Assembly: GCF_000013365.1 (NCBI RefSeq)
Contig: NC_007778.1
Coordinates: 4,340,001-4,404,000 of the forward strand
Length of the DNA: 64,000 bases
Direction: 5' to 3'
DNA from: Rhodopseudomonas palustris HaA2
GTDB lineage: Bacteria; Pseudomonadota; Alphaproteobacteria; Rhizobiales; Xanthobacteraceae
A model generated the notes under the pieces. That model made no database searches and had not been told where the DNA came from. It worked only from the letters and a program-made list of their open reading frames with translations. This document shows, piece after piece, positions 25,335 to 34,226 of this stretch. The stretch's first letter is position 1. The number at the start of each line of letters is the position of its first letter. The translations under genes were made by a program, and so were the position numbers.

Positions 25335-26828
25335 TCAGCCCGTGCACGCCTTCGGCGCGACGAAGCGATAGAAGTAGTCCTTGGTTTTGCCGGTGTGGGT
25401 GCGCAGCACCGGCACGCTGATGCGCTTTTCCTCGGACATCGTCGCACCGGGAAACGCCGTGGCGAAATCGCCGGGGACCTGCGGCAGCGTGTAGACCAGC
25501 ACCGCGCCGTTCGCTTCGAGTTTCGCCGTATCGAACCAGCGCGCCTTCGGAATGAAGTTGATGGTCATCGAATCGCCGTCGGGGCCGGCGGCGATGCCGA
25601 TGCCGTAGACGGTCTGGCGGTCGCCCAGATAGTAACCGGGACCGCATTTGTACTTGCTGTTCCAGTCGGCAAGGATGACGCGCGCCGCCTGCGCGGTCGG
25701 CTCCTGCAGCCCGCTATGCGAGGCGAACAACAGATAGACGACCGAAGCCCCGGCGGCGAGCACAGCATACAGCACGCCGAGCGACTGCACGGTCTGGCGC
25801 ACCGCCACGGCGCGCCGCGACTCGTTCCAGGTGAACAGCGGCGCCAGCGCCAGCACCGCGAGTTCGGCGAATGGCGCGCCGTAGCGGGCGATGTATTCCA
25901 GACCGCAGCCGGCGATCAGCACCACCAGCACGGCGAACATCGCGACATTGACGATGACGATGAACTTGAGTTCGTCACTGGCCTCGGCAAACCGCGGCAC
26001 CCGCCACGCGATCATCCGCCGCCCGACCGCGATCGCCAGCACGATCGCGCCGGGCAGCAGCAGCGGCAGATAGCCGGCGACCAGCAGGCCGAGCCGCCGC
26101 GCGGTGTCCGCAACCGAACCGAAGCCGGTGAAATGCCGCTCGCCATAGGCGATGGTGGTGCCGTAGCGCCAGGCCGCGATCGCGTGCGGCAGGAACAACA
26201 GCGCGCCGACCAGCACTGCCACATAGGGCCCCGGCCGGCGCAGGCAGGCGCGAACCGACGGCACCGCGACGATGCCCGCCGCCATCGCCAGGAACAGCAC
26301 GGCGGCGTTGTACTTCGTCAGCGCCGCGATCGCCGCCCAGATGCCGAGCAGGATCCAATGCAGCCAGCGATCGGTGCTGCGCCCGCGCAGGAAGTGATAC
26401 AGCACCGCCGGCCAGGACATGAGCTGCAGGATGTCGGCATTGAGCGCCCACGACAGCGGCGCGAACACGACGTAGAACGACGCCGCGGCGAGCGCCAGGA
26501 CGTAGGCCGCCATCGCCCGGTCGACCAGCAGCCGTAGCGTGGCGTAGAGATAGCCGAGCCCGATCGCGAGGCAGATCTGGTTGACGAACACGATCGCCGT
26601 GCCGGACGGCCCGAACAGGCGATCCACCGCGCCGCCGGCCCACACCATCATCGGCGGATGCACAGGCGTCAGCAGCGGAAAATGCCGGCCCCAGGCGACC
26701 AGTTCGCGGGTGTCGTAGAGCGGTGTGGGAAACACCAACGCAGCGAGCACCACCGGCAACACCAGCGCGGCCACGACCAACGCCGACAGACCGATGGAAA
26801 ACCCCCACCGGGACAAAACTCGATCCAT
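25335..26828 (-). CDS. Integral membrane glycosyltransferase, GT39/ArnT-like
   Basis: A 497-aa protein with about ten hydrophobic segments and a soluble C-terminal tail of ~120 residues. The first extracytoplasmic loop contains YDTRELVAWG and a PPMMVW segment, as in dolichyl/undecaprenyl-phosphate-dependent glycosyltransferases (PMT_2 group). Such enzymes transfer a lipid-linked sugar to lipid A, LPS or protein on the periplasmic side. The start is ATG at 26828. It is a single gene between convergent and divergent neighbours. Sugar and acceptor are unknown. Confidence 0.78.
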   Translation of the reverse strand: MDRVLSRWGFSIGLSALVVAALVLPVVLAALVFPTPLYDTRELVAWGRHFPLLTPVHPPMMVWAGGAVDRLFGPSGTAIVFVNQICLAIGLGYLYATLRLLVDRAMAAYVLALAAASFYVVFAPLSWALNADILQLMSWPAVLYHFLRGRSTDRWLHWILLGIWAAIAALTKYNAAVLFLAMAAGIVAVPSVRACLRRPGPYVAVLVGALLFLPHAIAAWRYGTTIAYGERHFTGFGSVADTARRLGLLVAGYLPLLLPGAIVLAIAVGRRMIAWRVPRFAEASDELKFIVIVNVAMFAVLVVLIAGCGLEYIARYGAPFAELAVLALAPLFTWNESRRAVAVRQTVQSLGVLYAVLAAGASVVYLLFASHSGLQEPTAQAARVILADWNSKYKCGPGYYLGDRQTVYGIGIAAGPDGDSMTINFIPKARWFDTAKLEANGAVLVYTLPQVPGDFATAFPGATMSEEKRISVPVLRTHTGKTKDYFYRFVAPKACTG

Positions 26829-27001
26829 CCGCCAGCCGCAACATTTCCAGATGTTGAATTGTGGCGGTTAGATGCGAGGTGGCGCAGCCTTGTCAATCGA
26901 GCCGGAGGCTTTCGCGGCTTGAAAACCTCGAATTGAGACGTAGCGACAAGCAAAATGCTTCGGGGCGGCCCGTTCCGCGACGAACCGCCCCAGGGAGCCC
27001 G

Positions 27002-27499
27002 TCAGCTCGGCTTCGACGTCTCCGGCTTGAAGGTCAGTGCGAAGCCGTCCATGCAGTAGCGCAGGCCGGTCGGCTTCGGGCCGTCGTCGAACACATGGCC
27101 GAGATGGCCTCCGCAGCGGCGGCAGTGGATTTCGGTGCGCACCATGCCGAGCGTCGAGTCCTTGCGCTCGCCGACCGCGTTCGGCAGCGGCTGCCAGAAG
27201 CTCGGCCAGCCGGTGCCGCTGTCGTATTTGGTCTCGGACGAAAACAGCGGCAGGTCGCAGCCGGCGCAGGCGAAGGTGCCCTTGCGGTGTTCCTTCAGCA
27301 GCGGGCTGGAGAACGGCCGCTCGGTGCCTTCCTCGCGCAGGATGTGGTACTGCATCGGCGTGAGCTGCTTGCGCCATTCCTCCGGCGTCTTTTCGATCTC
27401 GAATTTTTCCGCGGCGCGGGCGTCGTCGGGCCGCAGCCAGCGGAATCCGAACACCGCCGCGAGCGCGGCGGAAGCGAGCAGGATGCGGCGGTCGATCAT
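27002..27499 (-). CDS. msrB: Exported peptide-methionine (R)-S-oxide reductase MsrB
   Basis: A 165-aa MsrB that repairs the R-sulfoxide of methionine. Zinc-binding pairs Cys78/Cys81 (CAGC) and Cys126/Cys129 (CRRC) and the catalytic Cys149 (RYCMDGFAL) are present, with the block [10 protein letters not shown]. The N-terminus [17 protein letters not shown] is a signal peptide, possibly Tat-type because of the twin Arg, so the enzyme should act in the periplasm. ATG at 27499 follows GGAG five bases away. Upstream in-frame sequence lacks such a site. Confidence 0.92.
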   Translation of the reverse strand: MIDRRILLASAALAAVFGFRWLRPDDARAAEKFEIEKTPEEWRKQLTPMQYHILREEGTERPFSSPLLKEHRKGTFACAGCDLPLFSSETKYDSGTGWPSFWQPLPNAVGERKDSTLGMVRTEIHCRRCGGHLGHVFDDGPKPTGLRYCMDGFALTFKPETSKPS

Positions 27500-27645
27500 G
27501 GTGTCTCCGTGCGGTGCGCGGGCGGGGCGGATCGGATTGTGTGGCCTTGGTCCGAGATACGCAGGCGGCACCCTCAAAGTTACATCAGCGCCCTGCCGGC
27601 GCGCTCACATTGTCGCGAGCAAGCGCGGCGTGCGCTGCGGCAAGA

Positions 27646-29109
27646 TCACTCGATCGGGCCGGGTTCACCGCGGCGGGCGTCCTGTGCGCCGGGCTCGGCG
27701 CGATCCCGCGGCGGCGCGTCAGCCCGCCGCTGCCCCCCGGCACTTCGCACGCGGCTGTTGGCGGCCTGCAGCCGCTCCTCGCGGAGCCGGCTGCGCACGG
27801 CGGCGCGTTCGCGATAGCGCGCCAGCAGGCCCGCGGTCATCGCGGCGCGGCGTTCGACGATGCTGACGCCCTGGCCGACAACGCGGCCGATCCGGCCGCC
27901 GGCCCAGACCAGTTCGAACGGATCGAACAGCCGCCAGCGCTGGTCGCCATGGACGATGCCCTGCGCGATCAGCCGGCCGGCGATCGCGGTGGTCGCCAGC
28001 CCCTGTCGGCCGAACCCGCTCGCCACCCACAGCCCGCGGCGCAATTCGCCGATCTGCGGCATGCCGTGCACGGTCTGGCCGATCGCCCCGCTCCAGCTTT
28101 GCGCGATCGCCACGGCGCCGAGTTGCGGATACAGCGCCGCGATCCGCCGCCGGATCAGGCCCTCGAGCCGCTTCGGTGCGACCTCGAACGTCGTCTCCGG
28201 CCCGGTCCACAGCAGCCGGTCGCCGCCGACGATGCGGTAGTGATCGACGCCGTCGGTATCGGCAATCGAGCCGGCAAAGGCGATCGCGTCGGCCAGGCGC
28301 TCCCCGAGCGGCTCGGTGAGCACGGCGGCGCGCCACATCGGCAGCAGCGTCGCGGTCAGCCGCGGCGACGGCGCGCCGAGATCGACATTGCCGGCGAGCA
28401 CGATGTCGGAGGCGCGCAGCCGCGCGTTCGGCGTGGCCACGCGCTTGCGGATGCCGGAGAAGTCGATCCCGAGCGCCGGCGTGTCCTCGAAGATCCGGAC
28501 GCCGGCGCGTCGCGCCATCGCCTCCAGCCCGCGAACATAGCGGCGGCCATCGAGCTGGAACGCGTCGGGAAAATGGATGCCGTGGAAATAGCGGTTGGTC
28601 CGCAGCATGTCGCGCACGCGCTCGATCTGCCAGCCCTCGACCGCGGTGCCGAAATCGACGCCGAGCGTCTGCAACCGATCGATCAGCCGGTCGCCGAGAT
28701 CGACATTGGAGACTTCGAGCGCGCCCGTCGTCAGCGCGATGCCCGGCATCGTCTCCTCGGTGGCGCGCGCGCGGACGATCGCCATGCCCTCGCGCGACAA
28801 TGTCCACAATTCGCCCGTGTGGGCGACGCCGATCCGTTCGATCAGGTCGCCGATCGGCACGCCGTAGCCCGGCATCACGCTGCCGAGCGTGGCGCCGGAC
28901 GCGCCCCAGCCGACCCGCCGCGCTTCGAGCACGGCGACGCTGAGGCCCTGCTGCGCCGCCTCCAGCGCCACCGACAATCCGGCCAGGCCGGCGCCGATCA
29001 CGCACAGGTCGACGTCGAGGTCGAAGGTCAGCCGCGCGTGCGGATTCGCCGCCGTGTCGGGCGCGAACGGGTCCGGTCCATTGGTCGCACTTGTCGCCGG
29101 AGGGGTCAT
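27646..29109 (-). CDS. FAD-dependent oxidoreductase (DAO/DadA-like)
   Basis: A 487-aa flavoprotein of the D-amino-acid-oxidase superfamily. The FAD-binding motif is CVIGAGLAGLSVALEAAQQG near residue 36, and a C-terminal glycine block (GLWVASGFGRQGLAT) completes the FAD site. The last ~50 residues are Arg/Pro/Ala-rich and probably disordered. It likely oxidises an amine or amino acid, but the substrate is not visible. It is divergent from the SixA-like gene, with 92 bp between them. Confidence 0.82.
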   Translation of the reverse strand: MTPPATSATNGPDPFAPDTAANPHARLTFDLDVDLCVIGAGLAGLSVALEAAQQGLSVAVLEARRVGWGASGATLGSVMPGYGVPIGDLIERIGVAHTGELWTLSREGMAIVRARATEETMPGIALTTGALEVSNVDLGDRLIDRLQTLGVDFGTAVEGWQIERVRDMLRTNRYFHGIHFPDAFQLDGRRYVRGLEAMARRAGVRIFEDTPALGIDFSGIRKRVATPNARLRASDIVLAGNVDLGAPSPRLTATLLPMWRAAVLTEPLGERLADAIAFAGSIADTDGVDHYRIVGGDRLLWTGPETTFEVAPKRLEGLIRRRIAALYPQLGAVAIAQSWSGAIGQTVHGMPQIGELRRGLWVASGFGRQGLATTAIAGRLIAQGIVHGDQRWRLFDPFELVWAGGRIGRVVGQGVSIVERRAAMTAGLLARYRERAAVRSRLREERLQAANSRVRSAGGQRRADAPPRDRAEPGAQDARRGEPGPIE

Positions 29110-29201
29110 GACGTTTCCTTACGGACAGCCCGGGCGCTTGTCACCTTGTCCTGTCCCGGGTTCTCGATTAATCCGCAAGCTCGCGCCGCCGGAAGGGATC
29201 C

Positions 29202-29732
29202 ATGCGCCGTCTGATATTGCTGCGTCACGCCAAGACCGAAACGGATGCGCCGAGCGGCAAGGATCACGACCGCCGGCTCGACGATCGCGGCCGGACCGAC
29301 GCGGCGACGATCGCCGAATGGCTGGCCGAGCACAGACTGGTGCCGGATCAGGTGCTGGTCTCGACCGCGACGCGCACCCGCCAGACCTGGGACATCCTCG
29401 CCGACCTATTCCCGGCCGGCACCGAGCCGCAGGTCGAGCATCTTCCGGAACTGTACAGCGCCAGCCCCGCCCAATTGCTGCAGGCGATCCACGACGTCGC
29501 CGCCGGCATCAACCAGCTGATGCTGGTCGGCCACAATCCGGGCCTGCAGGAACTGGCGCTCGGCCTGACCTGCGGCGCCAGCGAGGGCGACCGCAAGCTG
29601 CTGTCCGGCAGCATGCCGACCAGCGCGGTCGCGGTGATCGACTTTGCAATCGCCGACTGGGCCGACGCCCGCTTCGGCACCGGCAAGCTGCAGCACTTCA
29701 TCAGCCCGAAGATCCTTCGCGAGGCGAGTTAG
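29202..29732 (+). CDS. SixA-like histidine phosphatase
   Basis: A 176-aa member of the histidine phosphatase superfamily. The RHG-type motif is LRHAKTE (Arg8-His9) and the second catalytic His is His111 in LVGHNPGLQEL. The size fits SixA, which dephosphorylates Hpt-type phosphohistidines, so it may act on phosphorelay proteins (family-based inference). The start is ATG at 29202, with GGAAGG upstream. 136 bp separate it from the stress-protein gene. Confidence 0.88.
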   Translation: MRRLILLRHAKTETDAPSGKDHDRRLDDRGRTDAATIAEWLAEHRLVPDQVLVSTATRTRQTWDILADLFPAGTEPQVEHLPELYSASPAQLLQAIHDVAAGINQLMLVGHNPGLQELALGLTCGASEGDRKLLSGSMPTSAVAVIDFAIADWADARFGTGKLQHFISPKILREAS

Positions 29733-29868
29733 CCGGCTGCGGCGACAGCCGGGCACGGCGCTTCGCGCCGTCGATCTCCCTGCCGTCCTCCGCCCTCTTG
29801 TCGATTGGCTCGCTCCCACCATTGCGTCATACTGACGTGCATCGCCATCCGGTCGCGGGAGGCCTTCG

Positions 29869-30300
29869 ATGTTCAAATCGATTCTGGTGCCGATCGATCT
29901 CGCCGACACTGCGCTGGCGCGGAGGGCGATCGAGACCGCGGCGACGCTGGCACGGACTTACGACGGCAAAGTGCGGTTGCTGCACGTGATCTCGATCACT
30001 CCGGTGGTGCTGGCCGAATATGTGCCGGCGGATTTCGACGACCAGCAGCGCGGCGACGCCGAAGTCGCGCTCGCCGAGGTCGCGCGCGAGTCCGGCATCG
30101 AGCCGGAGCGGCTCTCGACCGCGGTGCGCCAGGGCGGCATCTATCACGAGATCATCGAGGAAGTCGGCGCGATCAAGGCCGACCTGATCGTGATGAGCTC
30201 GCATCGCCCGGCGATGCGCAGCTACTTCCTCGGCTCCAACGCCGGCCACGTCGTCCGCTACGCGCCGTGCTCGGTGCTGGTGGTGCGGGACGACAAGTAG
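29869..30300 (+). CDS. Universal stress protein (UspA family)
   Basis: A 143-aa single-domain Usp. It begins MFKSILVPIDLAD and has the ATP-binding-type C-terminal motif (MSSHRPAMRSYFLGSNAGHV followed by VLVVRD). The G-2x-G-9x-G(S/T) pattern is partly kept. It probably binds nucleotide and modulates stress responses. It is convergent with the next gene, six bases away. Confidence 0.9.
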   Translation: MFKSILVPIDLADTALARRAIETAATLARTYDGKVRLLHVISITPVVLAEYVPADFDDQQRGDAEVALAEVARESGIEPERLSTAVRQGGIYHEIIEEVGAIKADLIVMSSHRPAMRSYFLGSNAGHVVRYAPCSVLVVRDDK

Positions 30301-30306
30301 TAGGTG

Positions 30307-30927
30307 TCACGACGGCAGCAGATCCTTCGGCACCTCGTCGAAGCCGTAGCGCCGCGGGCGGTTGCGGCGAATGAAGCCGCCGATCTGCCAGCCGAACAAC
30401 GCGGCGAATCCGACGATGAACAGCGCGCCCGACCACGAGCCGGTCGCCACCGCGCGGGCGAGCAGGCCGGTCATCGCCGCCGCCAGCAGCGCGATCAGCA
30501 CCAGAGCGGCGGTATGGATGCCGGGCCGCAGCCCGCCGATCAGTTCGGCCCGGCTGCCGGCGTCGCGCATCCGCCGGTGCAGCTCCAGCATGAAACCACG
30601 ATAGGCGTCGTTCTGCGGCGCCATCAGCGTCACGGTCTGCCAGGTCGTCGACAGGATGCGTAGCCGCGCGCCATTGATGTCCTCGAGGTCGGCGCGATAG
30701 CGCTGCGACTGCATCGACACCGGGCGGAAGCTGAGCCGCACTTGCGCGATCGTCGCATAGGGCCACAGCCCGGATTTCGGACCGATCCGCCACACCAGGC
30801 CGTCGTCGGTGAGCTCGAATTGCTGCGCCGCGCCGATCAGCGACGCCCTGAAAGCATAGGACCCGCTCTCCGCGCCCGCGTTCCGATCCGGTCCTGTCAC
30901 TGTCGCCGCCTCCTGCTCGCGCGTCAT
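30307..30927 (-). CDS. Membrane protein of unknown function
   Basis: A 206-aa protein. Residues ~30-125 form a soluble, PH-like beta-rich segment. Two hydrophobic helices follow (TAALVLIALLAAAMTGLLAR and ALFIVGFAALFGWQIGGFI). The start is ATG at 30927. Longer in-frame extensions upstream cross the hicA region and are excluded. It is convergent with the Usp gene and divergent from hicA. No function is assigned. Confidence 0.65.
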   Translation of the reverse strand: MTREQEAATVTGPDRNAGAESGSYAFRASLIGAAQQFELTDDGLVWRIGPKSGLWPYATIAQVRLSFRPVSMQSQRYRADLEDINGARLRILSTTWQTVTLMAPQNDAYRGFMLELHRRMRDAGSRAELIGGLRPGIHTAALVLIALLAAAMTGLLARAVATGSWSGALFIVGFAALFGWQIGGFIRRNRPRRYGFDEVPKDLLPS

Positions 30928-31005
30928 TGCCGCAGCGGCAGTCGCGATGCAATGCCGCGTCGCGGCTCGCGGCAGCGCGGCCGCCCTTTCGCGGTCGGCG
31001 CGAAT

Positions 31006-31019
31006 GTGTATAAATACAC
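31006..31019 (+). promoter_or_regulatory. Palindromic operator/-10 region of hicAB
   Basis: GTGTATAAATACAC is an inverted repeat (arms GTGTAT/ATACAC) ending one base before the hicA ATG. It contains a TATAAAT -10-like sequence. HicB-type antitoxins repress their own operons by binding such palindromes. No Shine-Dalgarno precedes the ATG, so a leaderless transcript is possible. Confidence 0.55.
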
Positions 31020-31020
31020 C

Positions 31021-31210
31021 ATGAACTCGCGGACCGTGATTGCGGCCTTGAAGGCCGATGGCTGGTACGTGGTGGCCCAGAAGGGCAGCCACCTGCAGTT
31101 CAAAGCATCCGACCAAGCCCGGCCGCACCACTGTGCCGCATCCCAAGCGCGACGTCCCGATCGGAACGTTGCGCAGCATCGAACAGCAGTCCGGCCTGAA
31201 ACTGAGGTGA
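31021..31210 (+). pseudogene. hicA: hicA toxin gene with one-base frameshift
   Basis: The first 28 codons encode a HicA-type mRNA interferase start (MNSRTVIAALKADGWYVVAQ, KGSHLQFK), including the catalytic His in GSH. The family's next segment continues in the +1 frame: HPTKPGRTTVPHPKRDVP, then IGTLRSIEQQSGLKLR and TGA at 31208. The shift is explained by one extra base, G at about 31105 (AAAGCAT for AAACAT). The 190-bp length equals 63 codons plus one base. Either the toxin is dead, or the shift is programmed, or it is a sequencing error. hicB follows four bases later. Confidence 0.82.
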
Positions 31211-31214
31211 CGCC

Positions 31215-31610
31215 ATGGTTCATTACATCGCGCTGATCCACAAAGACCCCGACAGCGACTACGGCGTGTCGTTTCCGGATCTGCCGGGCGCTATCAGCGC
31301 CGGCCGCACCCTCGACGAGGCGCGCGACATGGCGGCGGAAGCGCTGGCGCTGCATCTCGAAGGCATGGCGGAGGACGGCGAGGCGGTCCCGGAACCGTCG
31401 ACGCTGGAGAAGATCATGCAGGACCCGCAAAATCGCGACGGCGTCGCAGTGCTGATCCCGGTGACGCCACAGGCGGTGCGCTCGGTGCGAATCAACATCA
31501 CGCTACCCTCCGATCTGCTCGCGCAGATCGACGAACATGCCGAGCGCGAGGGCTTCACCCGCTCCGGCTTCCTGGCCCAGGCGGCGAAAAAGACGATGAC
31601 TACGGCGTAA
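31215..31610 (+). CDS. hicB: HicB antitoxin
   Basis: A 131-aa HicB. The N-terminal partial RNase H-like fold (YIALIHKDPDSDYGVSFPDL, PGAISAGRTLDEA) masks HicA. The C-terminal ribbon-helix-helix (RINITLPSDLLAQIDEHAER, FTRSGFLAQAA) should bind DNA. It is intact, although its partner toxin is frameshifted. It probably binds the palindrome upstream of hicA. The start is ATG at 31215, after GAGGTGACGCC. Confidence 0.92.
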   Translation: MVHYIALIHKDPDSDYGVSFPDLPGAISAGRTLDEARDMAAEALALHLEGMAEDGEAVPEPSTLEKIMQDPQNRDGVAVLIPVTPQAVRSVRINITLPSDLLAQIDEHAEREGFTRSGFLAQAAKKTMTTA

Positions 31611-31693
31611 CTGATAACGGCGCGCCGCCCGGCTGCTTGCCCGCGCCCTCCCGGTTTCCTACAACGTCCTGGCCGATCGATCGTCGAGGCCCG

Positions 31694-32134
31694 ATGCCGA
31701 CATCCGAGACCACCTACTTTCCCCGCCATCTGATCTTCGCCGGCGCGCTGGTCAGCGGCGTGCTGCTGGCGTTGGCGCTGCATATGCTGGGGATGCGGAT
31801 CGGGCTCGATCTCGGCGGGCTGTGGCGCACGGATCTCGCCGAATTCATGCCGGCGCGCGCGGCGCTGGCGTGGTGGCTGGTGGCGACCGCGGGCTTCGCC
31901 GGCGGTTATTTCACCGCGACGCTGATGCACCACGCCGTCGCCGGCCAGATCCCGCCGCGGATGCGGCAGTTCCTGATCGCGATCGGCGTGCTGGTGCTGG
32001 CCGCCGCGGGCCAGGCGGCCTCGGCACCGTCGGCCGGGCCGACCACCGCGGGCGTGGTCTCGGGCCTCGCGACGCTGCTGCTCGGCGCCGTGATGGCGTT
32101 CTGCGGAGCGCATTTCGCGCTGCGCAAGGGCTGA
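31694..32134 (+). CDS. Four-helix membrane protein of unknown function
   Basis: A 146-aa protein with four predicted membrane segments (near residues 12-32, 58-78, 92-108 and 120-140). No motif is recognised. The start is ATG at 31694, with GAGG seven bases upstream. In-frame sequence before it is Pro-rich and lacks a ribosome site. It is convergent with the LysR gene. Confidence 0.65.
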   Translation: MPTSETTYFPRHLIFAGALVSGVLLALALHMLGMRIGLDLGGLWRTDLAEFMPARAALAWWLVATAGFAGGYFTATLMHHAVAGQIPPRMRQFLIAIGVLVLAAAGQAASAPSAGPTTAGVVSGLATLLLGAVMAFCGAHFALRKG

Positions 32135-32179
32135 TACTCACAAGTCGGCCCGCCGGGAAGCAGCTCATTCGCGCATGAC

Positions 32180-33049
32180 TCACCCCAGCGAGCGCACGAT
32201 GTGCTCCTTCAGCCGCTGCGCCGGCAGGGACAATCGCTCGCGCTGCAGCAACGCGATCTCGGTGTCCCTGAGGCTCGGCAGCGGGCCTCCGTCGATCACG
32301 TGCAGATCCTCCGGCACCATGTCCTTCGGCAGCACCGTGACGCCGAGCCCGCCGCGCACCGCCGCCAGCGAGCCGGCGAGCGAGCCGCAGGTATAGGCGA
32401 TCCGCCACGGCCGCCGCGCCTTATCGAGGGCCTCGGTGGCGCGCTTACGGTAGACGCAGGGGCTCGGCGACACCACCAGCGGCAGCGGCCCGTCGCGCTG
32501 CTGCGGCGCCGCCTCGCCGGCGACCCACACCAGCGGCTCGCGCCACACCCGGATGCCGGCGGCCTCGCCGACCCGCTCGCGCTTGATCAGCGCCAGATCG
32601 AAGCTGCCTTTCCTGAAGCCGTCGATGACATGCAGCGTCAGATCGCAGGTCACTTCCAGCGCCACCGCCGGATAGGCCCGGGCGAAGCGCGACAGCACCT
32701 CGGGCAGATGCCGCGTCGCGAAATCCTCGGGCGTGCCGAGCCGCACCGCGCCGTGCAGCGCCGGCTCGGTGACGCGGGCGACCAGTTCGTCGTTGACGTC
32801 GAGCAGCCGGCGCGCATGGGCGAGAAACACCTCGCCCTCGGGCGTCAGCCGGACACTGCGCGGATTGCGCTCCAGCAGCTTGCGGCCGAGCGCGTCTTCC
32901 AGCCGCTGCAACTGCAGCGACACGGTCGATTGCTGGCGCCGCAGCGACTCCGCCGCGCGGGTGAAATTGCCCAGCGTGGCGATGGCGACGAATGCCCGGA
33001 CCAGGTCGAGATCGAGATTGAGCAGCGGGCGCGGCATCCGGATAACCAT
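32180..33049 (-). CDS. LysR-family transcriptional regulator
   Basis: A 289-aa regulator with an N-terminal winged helix-turn-helix (LVRAFVAIATLGNFTRAAES, QQSTVSLQLQRLE) and a C-terminal periplasmic-binding-like effector domain. Possible starts are ATG at 33049 or 33037. A TTG at 33061 is also in frame. It is divergent from the SbtA-like transporter gene, the classic layout for a LysR protein controlling its neighbour. The effector is unknown. Confidence 0.88.
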   Translation of the reverse strand: MVIRMPRPLLNLDLDLVRAFVAIATLGNFTRAAESLRRQQSTVSLQLQRLEDALGRKLLERNPRSVRLTPEGEVFLAHARRLLDVNDELVARVTEPALHGAVRLGTPEDFATRHLPEVLSRFARAYPAVALEVTCDLTLHVIDGFRKGSFDLALIKRERVGEAAGIRVWREPLVWVAGEAAPQQRDGPLPLVVSPSPCVYRKRATEALDKARRPWRIAYTCGSLAGSLAAVRGGLGVTVLPKDMVPEDLHVIDGGPLPSLRDTEIALLQRERLSLPAQRLKEHIVRSLG

Positions 33050-33063
33050 TGTAAAATGCAATG

Positions 33064-33077
33064 ATAGAAGTTTCTAT
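33064..33077. promoter_or_regulatory. Candidate LysR-type operator
   Basis: ATAGAAGTTTCTAT has inverted arms ATAGAA/TTCTAT and contains the T-N11-A pattern of LysR boxes. It lies 15 bp upstream of the lysR start, in the intergenic region shared with the SbtA-like gene. Confidence 0.5.
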
Positions 33078-33222
33078 AATCAATTTCCAAGATGCTGCAA
33101 CCGCACCTAGGTTCCGCCCCGCCCGCTGCCGCGGGCCTCACGCCGCCGCGCGACCGAACTAGCCCGCCCGCTCTTGCCGAGACGCGGGCCGGATCGGCGC
33201 GCCCGGCATCAGGGGGCCGACC

Positions 33223-34197
33223 ATGCTCGATCTTGCGTTGCAGAATCTTCTCTCGCCGATGGTGCTGTTCTTCGTGCTCGGCGTCGCCGCAGCGCTGGCG
33301 CGCTCCGATCTGTCGATCCCCGAGCCGGTGGCCAAGCTGCTGGCGCTGTATCTGTTGATGTCGATCGGCTTCAAGGGCGGCGTCGAGGTGGCGCATCAGG
33401 GCGTCGACGGCACCATGATCGCGACGATCGCGGCGGGCATCGGGCTGTCGTTCGCGATGCCGTTTCTGGCCTATCTGATCCTGCGCGCGACCAGCCGGCT
33501 CGACCCCGTCAACGCCGCCGCCGTCGCGGCGCATTACGGCTCGATCTCCGCCGTCACCTTCGTCGCCGTCACCGGCACGCTCGGCCAGCTCGGCATCGCC
33601 TGGGACGGCTACATGGTGGCGGTCGGCGCCGCGATGGAAACCCCGGCGATCGTCGCCGCGCTGCTGATCGCGCGCGGACGGACCGACACCGCCGCGCCCG
33701 GCGAAAGCCGCGGTGCGGTGCTGCGCGAGGTCATGCTCAGCGGTTCGATCGTGATCCTGCTCGGCGCCTTCGTGATCGGCGCGCTGACCGGCGCCCGCGG
33801 GGCGGCGATGCTGAAGCCGTTCCTCACCGACGCCTTCGCCGGCGTGCTGTGCCTGTTCCTGCTCGACATGGGCCTGGTCGCCGGCCGCGGGCTGGCACAA
33901 GGCAGGCGGCATCTCTCGCTGCCGGTGACGATCTTCGGGGTGGTGATGCCGCTGATCGGCGGCGCGCTCGCCGGCGGCCTCGCCTGGATCATCGGGCTGT
34001 CGACCGGCTCGACCGCGGTGCTGATCACGCTGGCCGCTTCGGCCTCCTATATCGCGGTGCCGGCAGCGATGCGGCTGGCGCTGCCGCAGGCCAATCCCGC
34101 GGTGGCGCTGACCCTGTCGCTCGGCATCACCTTCCCGTTCAATCTGCTGGTCGGCATCCCGCTCTACATTGCCGTCGCCGGCCGTATCGCGCCATGA
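33223..34197 (+). CDS. SbtA-like sodium-dependent bicarbonate transporter family protein
   Basis: A 324-aa, ~10-helix membrane protein of the SbtA family (Pfam sodium-dependent bicarbonate transporter). Recognisable segments are LYLLMSIGFKGGVE, HYGSISAVTFV near residue 105 and LSLGITFPFNLLVGIPLY at the end. In cyanobacteria SbtA takes up bicarbonate with sodium. Other members may carry other anions. The next gene is a PII-like partner, matching the cyanobacterial sbtA-sbtB pair. ATG at 33223 is assigned. The divergent LysR gene probably regulates it. Confidence 0.85.
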   Translation: MLDLALQNLLSPMVLFFVLGVAAALARSDLSIPEPVAKLLALYLLMSIGFKGGVEVAHQGVDGTMIATIAAGIGLSFAMPFLAYLILRATSRLDPVNAAAVAAHYGSISAVTFVAVTGTLGQLGIAWDGYMVAVGAAMETPAIVAALLIARGRTDTAAPGESRGAVLREVMLSGSIVILLGAFVIGALTGARGAAMLKPFLTDAFAGVLCLFLLDMGLVAGRGLAQGRRHLSLPVTIFGVVMPLIGGALAGGLAWIIGLSTGSTAVLITLAASASYIAVPAAMRLALPQANPAVALTLSLGITFPFNLLVGIPLYIAVAGRIAP

Positions 34198-34226
34198 CAA
34201 CGCCCGCTCGCTCTGGAGTGCTCGCC

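Noticed and set aside
29755-29771. GC-rich hairpin ACGGCGC/GCGCCGT after the SixA-like gene
   Set aside because: No T-run follows, so it is not called a Rho-independent terminator.
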